Positions 40,947 through 53,630 are shown, counted from the stretch's first letter. The stretch: DNA of 64,000 nt from Zygnema circumcarinatum (GCA_037447605.1 CM074813.1:2283930-2347929), one strand, 5' to 3'. Numbers and translations are program-made. Notes: a model not told the origin generated them from the sequence alone.

Positions 40947-42144
40947 TCAAACTTCCTCAAAGCTGCGAGAAAAGTCGCTGTATACGGAGGATTTACTGCC
41001 GTTTCTGCCTCCGCCATACTCAGAAGAAACTTCCGGCTTTCGCCACAGCCGCCAAAAGTATCTTGGATCGTCTTTCCGGTCCTCCGCCTTTCTATCAGAT
41101 GAAAATAATCCTCCACTTCCGTCCACCCCTGCCCTGTCCTCCCCTTTTTCTGTCTGACCAAAAAACTCCTGAGCTAAGCCTTCGGCAGAGCGGACGAAAT
41201 CTTCTACCTCCGAAACAATTCCTCTCAGGCCTTCGTCGACCTGTTCTCCCTTTTTAAAGAGATCCCTCAACATGTGTTCTGAAGCGTCCCAAAATCGGAA
41301 AATTGGACTCTCGCGGTTCGCTCCCTCGCGTGAATTTGGAAGACGGTTTCCAAAAGTTCTAAACCACTCGTCATCCAAAAGCCTCGGCACATCCGACGAG
41401 TTCCTCTCCCTATCTCTTGGCATCTCATGAGATTCAAAGCCGAAAAATCGCCCGTCCATCTTATTGTCTTCGATCTGTTCACTGCTGGATTCGATCACTT
41501 CTGTCGGCCTGTTTACACAGCACTAACCATCCTCTGTCAGATAACTACGGATTCAGAAACATTTCGAGTCTACCTTATGCAACTTGGTGTACACCTTAGG
41601 AAAAAGCAAGGCAAATTGAAGGTTTAGGTTTAGGTTTAGGTTTCGGTAGGTTTAGGACTGGCATTCACAGGCGCCAAAATCACATCCAACTGCATGGCAT
41701 ATTGAGCTGGAAACGCTAAGCAAAACGAAACACAAGGTAATGGAGAAAGAGATAGAGGGGAGGGGAAGTGGGAAGGGACAGCCAAACAGTGGGAGAGGGA
41801 GGGGACCAGCTGGAGAATGGAATGACACCGAAAGGAATAGAGAAAGACAGAGGATGAGAGCGTCACGAGAGAGAGAAAAAGCGAGGAATTCAAGCCAACC
41901 TGCCCATGCAGTGCCGAAGTAGCTGCCGTTTCCTCTCACATATTCGGCGAGGCAGGCCCTGCGCATCCCTCTCAAAGCGGCACGACGTCTGCTCCGCCGT
42001 CGAGAAGCTGCACGCCTGCTCCTCCGCCGGCACAACTTCCGCTGCTGCACACGCGGCAACGCGCGGACGCGCCATGGTCCACGAGGAGAGAGGCGAGGGA
42101 AGGCGGCCGCGCGAGGGGGAGGAAGGAACTGCTCTCTCCGCCAT
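40947..42144 (-). CDS. Fra a 1-associated-like protein
   Basis: Two exons, 41900-42144 and 40947-41508, join in phase to 268 residues. The junction reads LLRHCMGR|PTEVIESSSEQIEDN. This recalls the plant family known as Fra a 1-associated proteins, with four spaced cysteines (here ACSFSTAEQTSCRF, RRICERKRQLLRHC) followed by a GRPxEVxxS motif. The C-terminal 180 residues are charged and aromatic (RFFGFESHEMPRDRERN, ASEHMLRDLFKKGEQVDEGL, YFWRLWRKPE), weakly like HAX1/MLF-type proteins. Biochemical function is unknown. The start is the first in-frame Met; a second Met at residue 24 (42075) is possible. The 391-bp intron holds a telomere-like repeat. ACGTG motifs at 42248 and 42266 and ATTGG at 42280 lie just upstream. 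Confidence 0.83.
41618..41657 (+). repeat. Telomere-like TTTAGG hexamer run
   Basis: About 40 bp, GGTTTAGGTTTAGGTTTAGG and on, with one interruption (TTTCGGTAGG). The unit is TTTAGG, one G short of the plant telomere heptamer TTTAGGG. It is in the intron of the Fra a 1-associated-like gene. Confidence 0.75.
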
Positions 42145-42962
42145 GGCCCCCCACTCTCAGAGACTCGTCCTATGGGGATGGCAGTCGAGGGAGGCACTTC
42201 TCCGTAAGGGCACATCTGCTCGAGCTCACCTCCAATCATCATTTGTCACGTGTATATTTTTGCATACGTGGCACATTTTGATTGGCGGACGCGTTCACAA
42301 TGGAGGAAGAGATGCCCGTTTTGGGCGAATTTTACGGACCATGACCGGGGCCGAACTCACGGAAGAAGAGGCGAAATGGAACCCGATTGGCAATGTCATT
42401 TTCCTACTACGCCGCGGATTGGCAAGGGGTGGCGCGTTTCATAGTAGAATTCGAGATGGAATTTTCGGCAGTAGGCTTCATAAGGAGCCATGGGTGCATG
42501 TTTTTCGCTTGGATGGACGCAGCTTCAGAGCTTGGAAGTTTCGGATGTCGGCTGTGTTGGAGTGAGAAGGGCTATTGCAAGTTGAGGATGGGACAGATCC
42601 AACTTCAAAGGATGATCTAAGTTCTAAGGATGATCTAAGTTCTAAGAATGATCTAAGTTCAAATGACTGGAATCAATCATTAAACAACCAGATGGTGGTA
42701 GTCGCATAGGGCACAGTCTTTTTTTGCACTGAGTGAATTTGACAGACAAGGCTTTATAACTATATACTTAATATACAACGCTTTCCTTTGGTTCAATCAC
42801 TACCCACATCCCTAACCTGCAAACTTACTATACATTTGCTACCTGAGAGCAAATACATACCTTCACAAAAGAATAACCGCTACTCTCCAAAGGGAGACGG
42901 GGAGAGTGCGGAACGAAGAGCATGATTGTCTAGCAAGGACCATCTGCCTCCTGCAGAATGCC
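42145..42962. promoter_or_regulatory. Upstream region of the Fra a 1-associated-like gene and 3' region of the TBC gene
   Basis: 818 bp. ACGT cores at 42248 (TCACGTG) and 42266 (TACGTGGC) and ATTGG motifs at 42280, 42386 and 42414 lie upstream of the Fra a 1-associated-like start. A three-copy 18-bp tandem repeat (GGATGATCTAAGTTCTAA) sits at 42607-42663. The rest is AT-rich TBC 3' UTR. Confidence 0.55.
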
Positions 42963-45785
42963 TCAACCATGAAGCTTTACAGAGCTCGATCTTCGCAATG
43001 GAGGAGTTGACACGGAAAAGATGACTGATTTAATGGCAGCACGAAAGCCAGAAACACCTGCAAATGCAAAAAAGCCTATTCACAATTAGCAAGAATTCGC
43101 TTTGCTTCAAGAAACAGTGCTGAGATAATCTTTCTCCAGCCCTTACCTTTGCGCGCCTTGGAGGGCATCTGACCGGGTAAGGAACTTCCGCTGCTTGATT
43201 CGCAATACTCAGGTTCGGAATTCTCCACCTGTGGCTCCACTATATGGGTCCTTGCGGGAGAGGGATTTTGCATATTCTCATACTCTATTCTCAGCTCCTC
43301 CAACCTTTTCGAGATCTGCCAAATCAGCACTCACTTTAGGGAACACTCTCCTCGGACGAAGTAAGGGAGAAAAACAAACTTCATTTGCAAGACAGGCACG
43401 AAATGAGCCCAGACTCCATCCTGCGTTCTTCCACCTTTTCAAAGAGAGTGAAGGTGAGAATTCTCGACATTTGCACACCTTAAAGGAGAAAGCAATGGGG
43501 AGGAGAGTAGACGGTTGGAGAGCCTCCTGTGGGAAGTGGCGCAGGCTCTGCACGAGAGCTTCAAAGGGCTGCTGCAACTGCACATCACAAATTCCCTCCG
43601 CCGGCACTGCCATACGTTATATCAGAATATAGAAAACAAGCATCTTAGTGAAGTAGGCAAAAAAAGCGTACCAGGTCCTGCTCGCAATACTTGAGCAACG
43701 CAAGCCCCACTCGGAACACAATTGTCATGCCCTGCATGATCAAAGGCAAGTGATATGCGTTTCTTAGCATCTGCTGGAATTGCCCCCACAGGGTAGAGGA
43801 GTTCTTGTGCAAATGGAAGCTCATTCTTTCAAAGGGGCGTGGATGGACCAACCTCGAGGAGGAACACATCCCATATTCGCAGCGCAGTGGGAAATGGGAA
43901 GGAGTAGGTGAAGACAGTAATGAACCACTGCGACGCATACATGCTCGGGCTTATCATCTCCTCCCCCATGTGAGCTGCTAACCGCGGAAGTCTCTCCTGC
44001 AGCAGGCAGTTGAACTGCCATAGATGCTGCTGTACCAGTGGCAGCCCTACCTGCACCTTCCCTTGGGCTCTCAACATGCAGAAAATTCGCAACAGGTTGT
44101 ATCTTTCCAAGGACAATTTCGAAGTGCAATTCGTGAAGGGGGAAAAGAGTCACACCTGATAGAGGCCTTCCATGGGAGGGTGCACTGCGCCTTTCAATAG
44201 TGCCACGAGTAGCCAGAAAGCATCCTCCTCCCCCATGTACAGCAGCAGCAGCCCTGCCAAAAATCCCATACCCTGCCAATTCCACCACTCACCTTATCAG
44301 ACCAAGTTTTACTACCTAAAGTTCATGCTTGAAACAAGGAAGTCTGCTTTCAGAAGACCGGACTCATTCAAACATACTGAGAGTCTGTCCATATCCAACC
44401 TGCACGTAGCCAACATCGCGGTCGTACACTGAATAGGCCTTGAGCACATTGTAGAGGGAGCGCTGCCCAGGGCCATGGCGCTGCTGAAAAAACACATGTG
44501 AGGGGAATGTGCGGTTGATGTCGCGGATGATATCGAGCTCCGCGGATGAAGTCTCATAGAACACCAGTTGCTGCAAGAAACTCAGCAAAATGTAGCGTAT
44601 TTATATTCATATGAATCATAGAGAGACCGCAAATGGATGCATATGCATTGCCGATTAATGAATGAATATACAGCGCAATGAACACGTGTTCATTTATTAT
44701 AACTCCATCTTCCCTCCCTCCCTCCCTCCCTCCCTGTTCTGATCATGTTGGAGAGCTCCATGGAACCTTCAAATAAGAAATATGAGATAAGAAAAGGCAC
44801 CTGGTAGACGCCCTGGTTGAGCAGGAGGAGGTCACGGCTGCCAGAGAGAAGCTGCCACACAAGCCCCCTCAGGCAGTCAGGGACCCCCTTTCTTACGAGA
44901 GTCTTCACTTCCCGAGGGCGCTTCTTCACACATTCCTTCCAGTCTGCGCCACCTGCTCCCATCATGGCTCTCCATTTCCGAATCCGCCTCTCCTCTCTAC
45001 AATTGCACAGCAGCGGGGTGCAAAGAGTCGAACCAAATAGGATAAAAAGGCAGAAATACGAGATTATCAAGTCAATAAAACGAATTCCTCCTCGGAGATT
45101 GCCAAGCTCTGCATTCTAAACAACGTTTCTCCGAGAGTGGTGGGATAAGCTACGTCCTCTCCAGCTCCTGATGAACATTTTTTATGGTTACAAATTGGTT
45201 GAAATGCATGGATGGGAAATCAAAAGTCGACGCGAGGATTGCTGCTCACCGCATTTCTTCCGACTTCCTGTCAACAGCTTCCTCCAGAGACTTGCTGCCG
45301 TCTATGACAAAACCGTATCGGTCCACCTTTACCGGCTTCACATCTTTTCGTTTCTCAAATAGCAGGGACTCTCTCTTTCCCACTGAGCCCCTTTGCTGCC
45401 ATTCGACACCCTCGGCATCCTTATATGTCAAAGGCCCGCTTCCTCCACCCATACGTTCCTTGCTTGAAGCCAACACAGCACTAAGATCACTATTGCTTCT
45501 GATGCAGCTCCGTCTCCCTTCAATTCCATTACTACATGCCTTAGCTGAAGATTTTTCTACAATAGACAAACTATCTGAAAGAGCAAATTCTCTAGGGCTG
45601 TCAGCCGTATCCATTTCATTGGTTACGTTCTCCTTAGAGTAGCGTCCGCCTTCATTAAATGTGAGGTGGCCTACACACTGCACATTCTCGTCAGTTTGAG
45701 GCAGAGAGTTTGCAGTTTCCTCATCCCTATTCTCTAAGGAATTTCCATCCGACCCGAGGCAGCCCACGGTATCCATTTCGACCAT
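42963..45785 (-). CDS. TBC-domain RabGAP
   Basis: GTPase-activating protein for a Rab GTPase in vesicle traffic. Nine exons, 45250-45785, 44801-44996, 44400-44570, 44156-44272, 43853-44050, 43672-43731, 43479-43577, 43147-43315 and 42963-43057, join in phase to 546 residues. Residues 1-180 are a Ser/Glu-rich, probably disordered region ending in VKVDRYGFVIDGS. The TBC domain follows (about 200-430): RKGVPDCLRGLVWQLLSGSR, the arginine finger IIRDINRTFPSH (about 257), the glutamine finger VGYVQGMGFLAGLLLLY, and ASQWFITVFTYSFPFPTALR with IWDVFLLE. Both catalytic fingers are intact. The closing region has a short coiled coil (SKRLEELRIEYENMQ) and a basic tail SVIFSVSTPPLRRSSSVKLH. The domain order resembles EVI5/TBC1D-like plant proteins; the Rab substrate cannot be told from sequence. 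An acceptor at 43577 was chosen over an upstream frame because it gives DLLQQPFEAL, the family pattern. Confidence 0.93.
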
Positions 45786-46726
45786 TATATCTCCTTGACT
45801 CCTCTCCGATGATCACACCATCCTTCTCCACTGAGCAAAACAGTTTCGACGGCATGCGCAGGTCACAATGTAGGGAAGATTTAGCCTGAAAAGGTTACTT
45901 TGGCAGTGACATTCGCCTCTTCTCTGGCGTACAGTTCCTGCTCGACCTCCCCTGTTACCGCACTCGAGCAGAATTGCAGACACTTTCTCCGTCCCTGAGC
46001 CCTTAACGCTTCGCCTAAGACAAGTTAGAGTTCACTTCAGCTACAGACTTTCAGTGGCCGAATCCCGCAACAGCTCACGCCTCTGTTACGTCAGCGACCC
46101 TAGCTCACGAGCACAAGTTGCAGGACTTACAAACTATGTGAACTTCCAGAAACCTACGGTCCTTGCTAGTTTTCTCTGCACTCACGGTTGCAGCGAAACT
46201 CTCAAACTGCCTCTCGCAATGGCCTCCGCCTCCTTTCCTCCCATCTGCGAGCTCTCTCCCACGTATAGCAGGTATCTCTCATGCCACGACGCGCAGAGAT
46301 CACACCCTGTCTTCCAAATACCGCCATGGCCGCGCGGCTTCGACAGGCGGGTAAGCACCTGTCCACGGGCGAGGCGAGGAGGGGCTCCAGGCAGCCATGG
46401 ACATGGCGTCAGCTCTGTCTCCGTCAGCGAGCGACAGGGAGGCCGACGAGCCCGGCTTTCCCGCCAGTCAGCCCTTCCGTTCGTACATGTACCGTACGTC
46501 AATGTACGGCACATGGTGTACGGCCCTCCAAAGTGTACGGTTTGCTCCGGGCAGGGCGGGCCGCTTGCAGATCGGCCGTACGACCCGGATCCTGCGGCCG
46601 GGAGCGGAACGGGGGAAGGACACGTGGCGAAGGATGCGGGATGCGCGTACGGCCGATGACGTGGCGCTTGGAGACACCTCCGGTCGGGAGACTCGGAACG
46701 GGACAGCCGTGGGGGGGGTGCTGGCC

Positions 46727-46945
46727 GGCATGGCATGGCATGGCATGGCCTGGCATGGCATGGCATGGCCTGGCATGGCATGGCATGGCCTGGCATGGCA
46801 TGGCATGGCCTGGCATGGCATGGCATGGCCTGGCATGGCATGACATGGCCTGGCATGGCATGGCATGGCCTGGCATGGCATGGCATGGCCTGGCATGGCA
46901 TGGCATGGCCTGGCATGGCATGGCATGGCCTGGCATGGCATGGCC
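46727..46945. repeat. Minisatellite, 20-bp unit of four pentamers
   Basis: About 11 near-perfect copies of ATGGCATGGCATGGCCTGGC, that is ATGGC three times and CTGGC once. One copy carries a G-to-A change (CATGACATGG near 46841). Because 20 is not a multiple of 3, each strand reads the same 20-residue cycle in all three frames ([10 protein letters not shown]-like on plus), which creates long but meaningless open frames. Confidence 0.95.
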
Positions 46946-46962
46946 GAGAGGGGGATGCATGC

Positions 46963-47006
46963 ATGGATGGATGGATGGATGGATGGATGGATGGATGGAT
47001 GGATGG
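46963..47006. repeat. GGAT tetranucleotide microsatellite
   Basis: About 10 perfect GGAT units directly after the 20-bp minisatellite, bounded on both sides by GCATGCAT. Confidence 0.92.
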
Positions 47007-48327
47007 GCATGCATCGCACCATGGCGACGGCATGAGATGGACTGTGCATGGACACACAGGATGGGTAGAACCGATGTGAACCGGTCGCATATGGCCTATT
47101 TCTAAAACGAACGAAAGCTGCTAGCTGCTGCCTGCTGCTGTCTGCTTCTAGTTTCATCGGCGCTTCTGGTTTCACCGGCCCTTGTGTAGATAGGCCCTCG
47201 TTTCTATTTCATTTTCGCTTCGTTTGGTTTCGTCTTCTTCTTCTTGATTTCATTTTCCTTGATTAAGTTTAGATTTGTTATACCGGGTTCGGTGTGATTC
47301 GGTTTGGTTCCATCTTCTTCTAGTGTCATTCGTAGGCTCCGCTCGCGATCCGTCAGATCGTTCCGCAGGTGGGTTCAGTCTCTGCGCCCCCTGTACATTG
47401 GCGGCCGGGCCCGCCAGCCACCATGGCATGCATGCATGCATGCCCATTAATGCATGCCCCCAGGTTCCATCCGTGCGCCGCGGCCCGCCCGTCATAAAGC
47501 CACCAGGCGGTCCAGCCCAGCGCCTCGCCCCGCTCCCCCCGCCAGCCCGCCACATGCAATCATGTGCATCATGTCCTCTACATTTCCGCCCGCAGCTCCG
47601 GCCTGCGTCCGTCCATCCGTCCGTCCGTCCGCCAGGCGGAGCCCAGCGCACCCTAAGGGCCCAGGCCCCGACGAGAAGCTCCGCCCACGCTCATTGAAGC
47701 TGCCAGTACATTACTGGACCGACCGGTCCATGCGGTACGGCCAGGGCCGGGCGCAAGCAAGCAAGCGAGCGAGTACCCAGGGGATGAATGCAGCGACCAC
47801 GGCGGCCAGCGCAACCGCCCGGCCGGGCGACCGGCCGCCCGCCCGCCCGCCCGAGCGGGTCCTTCGCAGGGGCTGCCGATCTTCCTCCCCTCAGCGCGTG
47901 TCTGGGCCCACGTGGCGTGTGCGCAGTGGCCAGTCGGGGCGGCCAGATCCCTGCTGGCGGCCGCGCTGGCAGTTGAACGGGGCCGGGCCGCACGCTGCTC
48001 GACGACACGGGGCGTACGGCGTGGATCGTACAGAATACAGTACTGTACAGTACAGTAACGTAGGTACGGCAGTAGCCTTCCGGGGGCCCAGGGGCCTAGG
48101 CGAGACATCTTGAACGACTGCCAATCAGGGATTGCCCACGTCTGCAAGGCTCTTGACGTGGCAGGCTGTGAGTGGCCCAGTCGAGCGACAGGCCTCTAAA
48201 GGCGGGGAGTCCCTTCCGCCTCACGACCATTCTCGGGCTGTGCCGAGTGCCAGATCGCCCTCGCGTCTCCCACGCCCTCCCGCGCGCTGCAGACCTAGGG
48301 CTGCACCCAGCCATCCTGCCTGCAGCC

Positions 48328-51300
48328 ATGCCGGGCCTGGAGGAGCCGTCGGGGAGCGTGCTCCTAGAAGATGAAGACTACCTTCGCGCATTCTCTCTCT
48401 CTGCATCGGAATTATGCGCAGTTCCAGGTCTCTCTCTCTTTCTTCTCCTCCTCCGGTCTCCGGATGTGAAGGCTGGTTGAATAGCGCACTCTCTGTAGCT
48501 GCCACTATCTTTGCTTGAATTTCCCTTTTTTTTTACACCCTGCTTGTCTTTATCCCTTGCCTTCACCTCTCCCTTCCCAACCCTTTTATCGTCCGCAGAG
48601 CTTTTATTGTTTGATTATTGTTATTCGCGCTTCTGGCTTGCAAAAAGAGGCGAGTGCTGTATACTTTGATGCAACATATGGTCTGGAAAGAGCATTTGGC
48701 GCATTTTGTGGTTCAAGAGCACAGACATGCAACGTTTTGGCCTGTCAAAAATATAACGAGAATGTCATTTGATTAGGATTCTAAGGTTCAAGGTATTTTC
48801 TCGCCGAAGATTTTTCACAGACCAAAAATCGCTGGTAAAGAATGAGAAGTCGTCCACTAGTCTATCGGAATTGTTTGTTCCATGGCGCTCTGGCAGCAAC
48901 AAATTCATTCTTTCGCTGCAATCTTCGAAACGCAAGCCCTGCTCAAGTCAAGTCAAGCCTAGTAAAAAGATTCGAGTGACGGATGTCAATATGTCAATAT
49001 TGACTAACAACTGTCGTTCGACTGAACACTTGGGCTTCTGCAGACCTTCTTGAAGGCTCTGTTCAATTGATGTGATGTAAACCATCAGAATAGGCCTTCT
49101 GTTCGGCTTTTCAGACACTCACTTTTCATCAAAATATCGTTCGTTGAGGGCAATCGAAAGCACGTCCAGGCTAGTATAAGTGTGGTTTGGCTAATTAACG
49201 TTAATGGTAAAGCTGGCGTAGGCGTGATCATGGAAATCACCAAGACTGGAAGCGTATGAGAAGGAGCAAGGCTGAGTCTTGCTTCTTTTCGTGTCGTTTG
49301 GATTCTTCCATTCCGACAATTCTGGAAGCAACTAAATCACGATATTGCTGGATATAGGAGGGAGAAAGTGCATTTTGCAAGTCAATATTAGAACGTGGTC
49401 AACGGGGAACGGGCTTGGAAGAATCAGCGGGGAAAGAAGACCATGTTGAGCTTGACTCTTGACTTGGAAAAATATAGAGATTATATTTTATATTATATTT
49501 TATATTTTATTTTATATTTTTCTTGAGACGTGCTTGCAAAACTGTTCGGATGGCAGGGGGCACTTCAGATGAAGCTGTGCGGCAGTTCTTGTCCACATAT
49601 CCTCTTCCAAATATTTTCAGGTACAGGGAGCTTCTTGTCTGCTTGCAAAGTTATATTCGTAGTAAGAGCTTCTTCAATCATTTAGCTACCCTGCCAACTA
49701 CATTGTGCTTTTATGGGGGTGCAAAAAATCTGGCAAAATTTGGCAGAATTCTGGAAAAGGCGAGTCAAGGATCGGCGCTGGAGTCTGGAGCAGTTGCAGC
49801 TCTGCAGCGCATATTTCAGTCTGACTATGGAGCAGCAATGATCCCCCAAGTTTTGGTACAGACTCTCATTATACAAAAGTCTCACTCCCTCTTTATCATG
49901 CAGGACACTCTCTAAATGCTATTCTTACTTTTTTCACTTATCGAGAGACTCTTCCTTATTGTTTTCTCTGTTGTGCTGTTCCATGCCAGCCATACAGTAA
50001 TATGGGCCTCAAGGCGGTGTCGCCAGCCGTGCGGAGACTCTCTTGCTTTGCTGTAAGTTGGGAGAAAAAAGGGGAGTAGGGAAAGAGTGGGAACTTCTCA
50101 GCAGTTAGCTACCTTTGTACTTCCTGTATTTCTTTTCTGAAGTTTTTGGATGATTTGATTGGCTACAGATTTCTCAGCTTCTTGGAAGCAGTGGAGCAGC
50201 ATCAGTTGATAGTATGAACGATGTCGACATAGAGCTCTTGCTGGATACCATGGCTGACAGGTGACAAACTGGTACAGCATATCCAGATACTTCATTTTAG
50301 GTCTCAAATTTTTTGTTCTGTGCCTGTGTGAACACTGTTGCTTATCAGCAACTGCTTTGCCTTTCAGAGTTTATCGAAAACTGGTTTGTGTTCTTAGGGT
50401 TCTAAAAACCTTAAATGCGAGGGAGGGGGGCTCACACAGCGAATCTGGAGTGGCTTCTGCAGCTGCCGATGTGCTGAAGAAACTTGCCCTCCTTCCGGAA
50501 GGCTTGGTAGGCACAGATCTGCTCCAATATGCATATCAATGTGGTGGCATTGATCCCAAGCACCTAAGAAAAATCCATAGTCCATATATATCGTTGACGA
50601 TGACAATGCTGACGACTGCAGTCATTGATTTCTTGCATAACGAATGTAGTGAACTTTCTTCTTTTCTGACTTTGATAAAAAGCGTTCACCCATTATTTCT
50701 TAACTTAATTTTGATGAGAGGGGAGCGCAGGATCTCATCTTTGAGGGCAACGAGTTGGCGGGAATGGTGTCACAAGGCTCTCCTACAGTACGAAAACGTC
50801 TCCCTCTTCATCATTTATTCTAAAAACTTTCCACTTCCTTAGATTTCTTCAGATTTTGACTCTCCTTTGTCAAATTTCCAAACATCCGTTTTGTCCATCA
50901 AATTCTATTCTGAGACTTCTACTTATGTTCTGTTGCAGGTACGAATGCGAGTTTTAGAGCTGATGGCAGCCATGGCAGAGAACTCGGAGCCGGCCATGAG
51001 ACTTGTGGTGCGGATGGGAATGGCAGCAGCGCTGAACCGCGAGATTGCGCTCTCTGAGGAGGACACGTTGGCAGCTGTCAATGCTCTGGAGCTTCTTGGG
51101 AAGGTTCCTCCACTCGCTCTTATAATCCTGAAGTAGCTGATTCTGGCTTCAACCTTGACCTAAATGACAGCAACCTTGTGCTGTTCTGTCAAGGGTCTGT
51201 CTCTCTCTCTTCTCTCTCTCTCTCTCGCCCTTTTCCTTCCCTCTCTTTATGCTAGCTGGTAAGGATGCTGAAGACGACACCAAAGGCTGCTGGAATGGTG

Positions 51301-53630
51301 ACAGTTGGCGTCCTCTCGTAACGGATTGAGGTTCATCGCGGCAGCGCATGTAACGCCTCGCCTGCAGACTATCATCAGGTGGGAGAGGGGTAGTGTGGAC
51401 CCCATCATTTTCTCACTACTCACTATTTCCCACACCAAGAGAATGCGGCTTTCCTAGCCACTCCGCCCTTTGTTGAAAACAAATCTTACTACCTTCCCTA
51501 CGTCCGGCGTCGCCATTTGTCTTCTTTTCATTTTTCCACTGCCGCCATTAGGCTTCGGTCCCTGTTTTAGCAGCAGCGCAACCCAAACTAAAGGCTTTTC
51601 TTTCTCTGCACCCTTGTACGGCTCTGGTATCAAAGGCAGTTCTCCAAACACTCACAGCATGGTGCGGGCAGCAGCCATGACTGCCACAGCGAAGCTGTTG
51701 AGAGCGGAGGAGAGACAGCTGGCGAATATCTCCGATGCAGGTAGTAGCCATGCCCAGCTTTGTAGAGCTTCTGGGCAGTAGGAGCTCCTTAGATTGTAGG
51801 CCTTTCAGAGTTCTAACGCTGACCTGTGTCTCTAGCAGATGCTGCAATGCTCATGGGTGCACTTGACGACCATGTTGTGCGACTAATGTCTGCGGAGGAT
51901 ATGGACCGCCGTGCAAACGAGGAGGAGACTGCGGCAGCCATGGACGCCATGGCGCAGCTGGGAACATGTGAGATCACAGAAGCAGCAGCTCTCTTCCTGT
52001 ATTGCGGCTTAGTTGTTGCTGTCTACTGATATCGTCTTTCCTTCGTTTGCCCTTTCTTTCTTGCCGTATGGTGATTGTTTTTCTCCCCCTTATCTTCTGT
52101 TTTTTTCCCAGCCTTTGTGTGCCCCTCTCCCGCTCCTATCCTCTTCCTCCCTCCCTCACTCCCTTTTTGTTTCACGATCTCTTGCCCGTCCCCTTGCTGC
52201 CTCTCCTGCCTTGCGCTCAGCGCGAACGGGTGCGGAGCTTCTGCTTGCGGGAGAGCAACCGCCTGCTCGCCACTTGACATCTGCAGTTTTCGACAGCCAC
52301 ACATCTTCTGGGGTGCATCTGGTGTGCCTCTCTCTCTTCCTTTCGCCTTGCCGCGCTTTCTCACAAACGCAAAAATGTCATTTCGAATATCCTTGTTTTC
52401 AGGAAGTGAGCTTGAGAGATCAACATTTATTGGCGACTGATGGTTATCAGTATAATGGATGGTGTGCAGGCGGCAGTGCATGCTGTGGCATCCATGGTTG
52501 GCGCAGAGAGGGAGGCGGAGGGAGAAGGAGGGCTGCTTAGTCCAGATGCGGAGGAGAAGCTGCGGCAACTTCTTTACTCGAGCGCTGCTGAATCAATCAC
52601 AGGCCCAAGTTTATCGGTAAGGACCTTGCGATGTGGCCTTCCTTTTTATCTTTTTAACTTGACAAAGTGGAAAAGTGTTTTCCCCTTTTTTTCTTCTTCT
52701 CTCACAAGGGACCGTCATGTCCTTGGTGGATGACCAGAGTGGAGTGTTGAGCCTCCTCCGTCAAACAGAGGAGATGCGCATTGCGGTAAGTCCCTTTGCC
52801 TCACTCTTGTTTGCTGTCATTGAACACCTATTTTTCTCCTTTCGCTTCCTTTTTCCCTCTGTGAGCCCCACACCCCCCTCTTCCTCTCAGAGTACATGTA
52901 TGCATGTGTTTTGTGGGTATGCATGGAAGGCAGATGTACCGCCTGATTGCTGCAATTGTTGCTCGACCATGGGCTCTTTCGGAGCTCTGCAGCAGTCCTG
53001 ACATTGTGACGCTTGTCGTCGACTCTCGCACAGAGAGCAATCGCGCAGGTTAGAATTTCTCCCGAAATACTGACACAATTACATTATTACCTTCTCAGCT
53101 TGGTTCTAAGGACCAGCCTTCCTCTTGCGTTTGTTCTATCGGACCAAGATACGCGATTCTACTGGGTTTTTTCTATCAATTTCATTAGTGTTTAATGTGA
53201 GGCAGAGACTGTGGAATAACTCTATACGGCCTGCTCATTTCTGAGGTACTGGTGGTATGCAGCCATGGAGTGGAGGCATTCTTGCTGTGCAGCGATGGCG
53301 AGTGCGGCGAGAGCAGCAGAGGCGAGAGGTGGTGTCAGCGTGCCCAGCGATCTGCTCGCCCAGGTGGGTGAATGCAGAACTCTGCAAAATTTGGGTTCCC
53401 CTCTCTGGCCGAATGGCCTCCAACAATTCTTATGGGGAGTGAGATTGGCCGGCATCAGTTGCTTCATTAGTACGGTTTGGGGCGCCGAAAAATGGATTTA
53501 ATTGGTGAGCTTGGCTGGAATGTGGGCTGCGGGCGGGCAGTTGGATGCGGCTTCTCGGCGGGGCCCATTCCTCATGGAACGGGAGGCGCGGGAAGCCATT
53601 CCCATTGTGGCAACTGCCCAGCGCATGTAG
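48328..53630 (+). CDS. PSMD5-like (S5b) armadillo/HEAT-repeat proteasome chaperone
   Basis: PSMD5 is an assembly chaperone of the 19S proteasome base; plants have a diverged ARM-repeat homologue. Eighteen exons assembled in phase: 48328-48427, 49044-49071, 49528-49620, 49747-49855, 49990-50052, 50169-50260, 50422-50506, 50731-50787, 50939-51103, 51305-51378, 51658-51740, 51839-51967, 52221-52312, 52470-52616, 52737-52784, 52934-53048, 53263-53363, 53541-53630, giving about 556 residues. Family-like stretches include SPAVRRLSCFAISQLLGSSG, DLIFEGNELAGMVSQGSPT, VRMRVLELMAAMAENSEP, MYRLIAAIVARPWALSELCS and the end REAIPIVATAQRM. Helical repeat pairs run the whole length. Exon 7 could instead start at 50368 (18 more residues); exons 2, 3 and 10 were chosen by phase and homology rather than by strong splice sites. 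The family call is firm, the fine structure less so. Confidence 0.86.

Larger units (their letters stand above)
45786..48327. other. Divergent intergenic region between TBC and PSMD5-like genes
   Basis: About 2.5 kb with no supported gene. Open frames of up to 302 codons here are products of the minisatellite and GC bias. Contents: a 20-bp minisatellite (46727-46945), a GGAT run (46963-47006), CATG repeats near 47425, and several ACGT cores (46624, 46667, 47910, 48138, 48156) with CCAAT at 48121 close to the PSMD5-like start. Confidence 0.55.

Noticed and set aside
41906-42565. 219-codon plus-strand open frame at 41.9-42.6 kb
   Set aside because: Antisense to exon 1 of the Fra a 1-associated-like gene and its promoter; no domain.
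46182-47090. Open frames of 171-302 codons on both strands across the 46-47 kb region
   Set aside because: They are produced by the 20-bp minisatellite, which has no stop codon in any frame; the non-repeat parts have no recognisable domain and the two strands overlap completely.
47420-47460. CATGCATG repeats (also near 6325, 19230 and 57788) as RY seed-type regulatory elements
   Set aside because: They are short self-complementary microsatellite runs, not placed consistently relative to gene starts.
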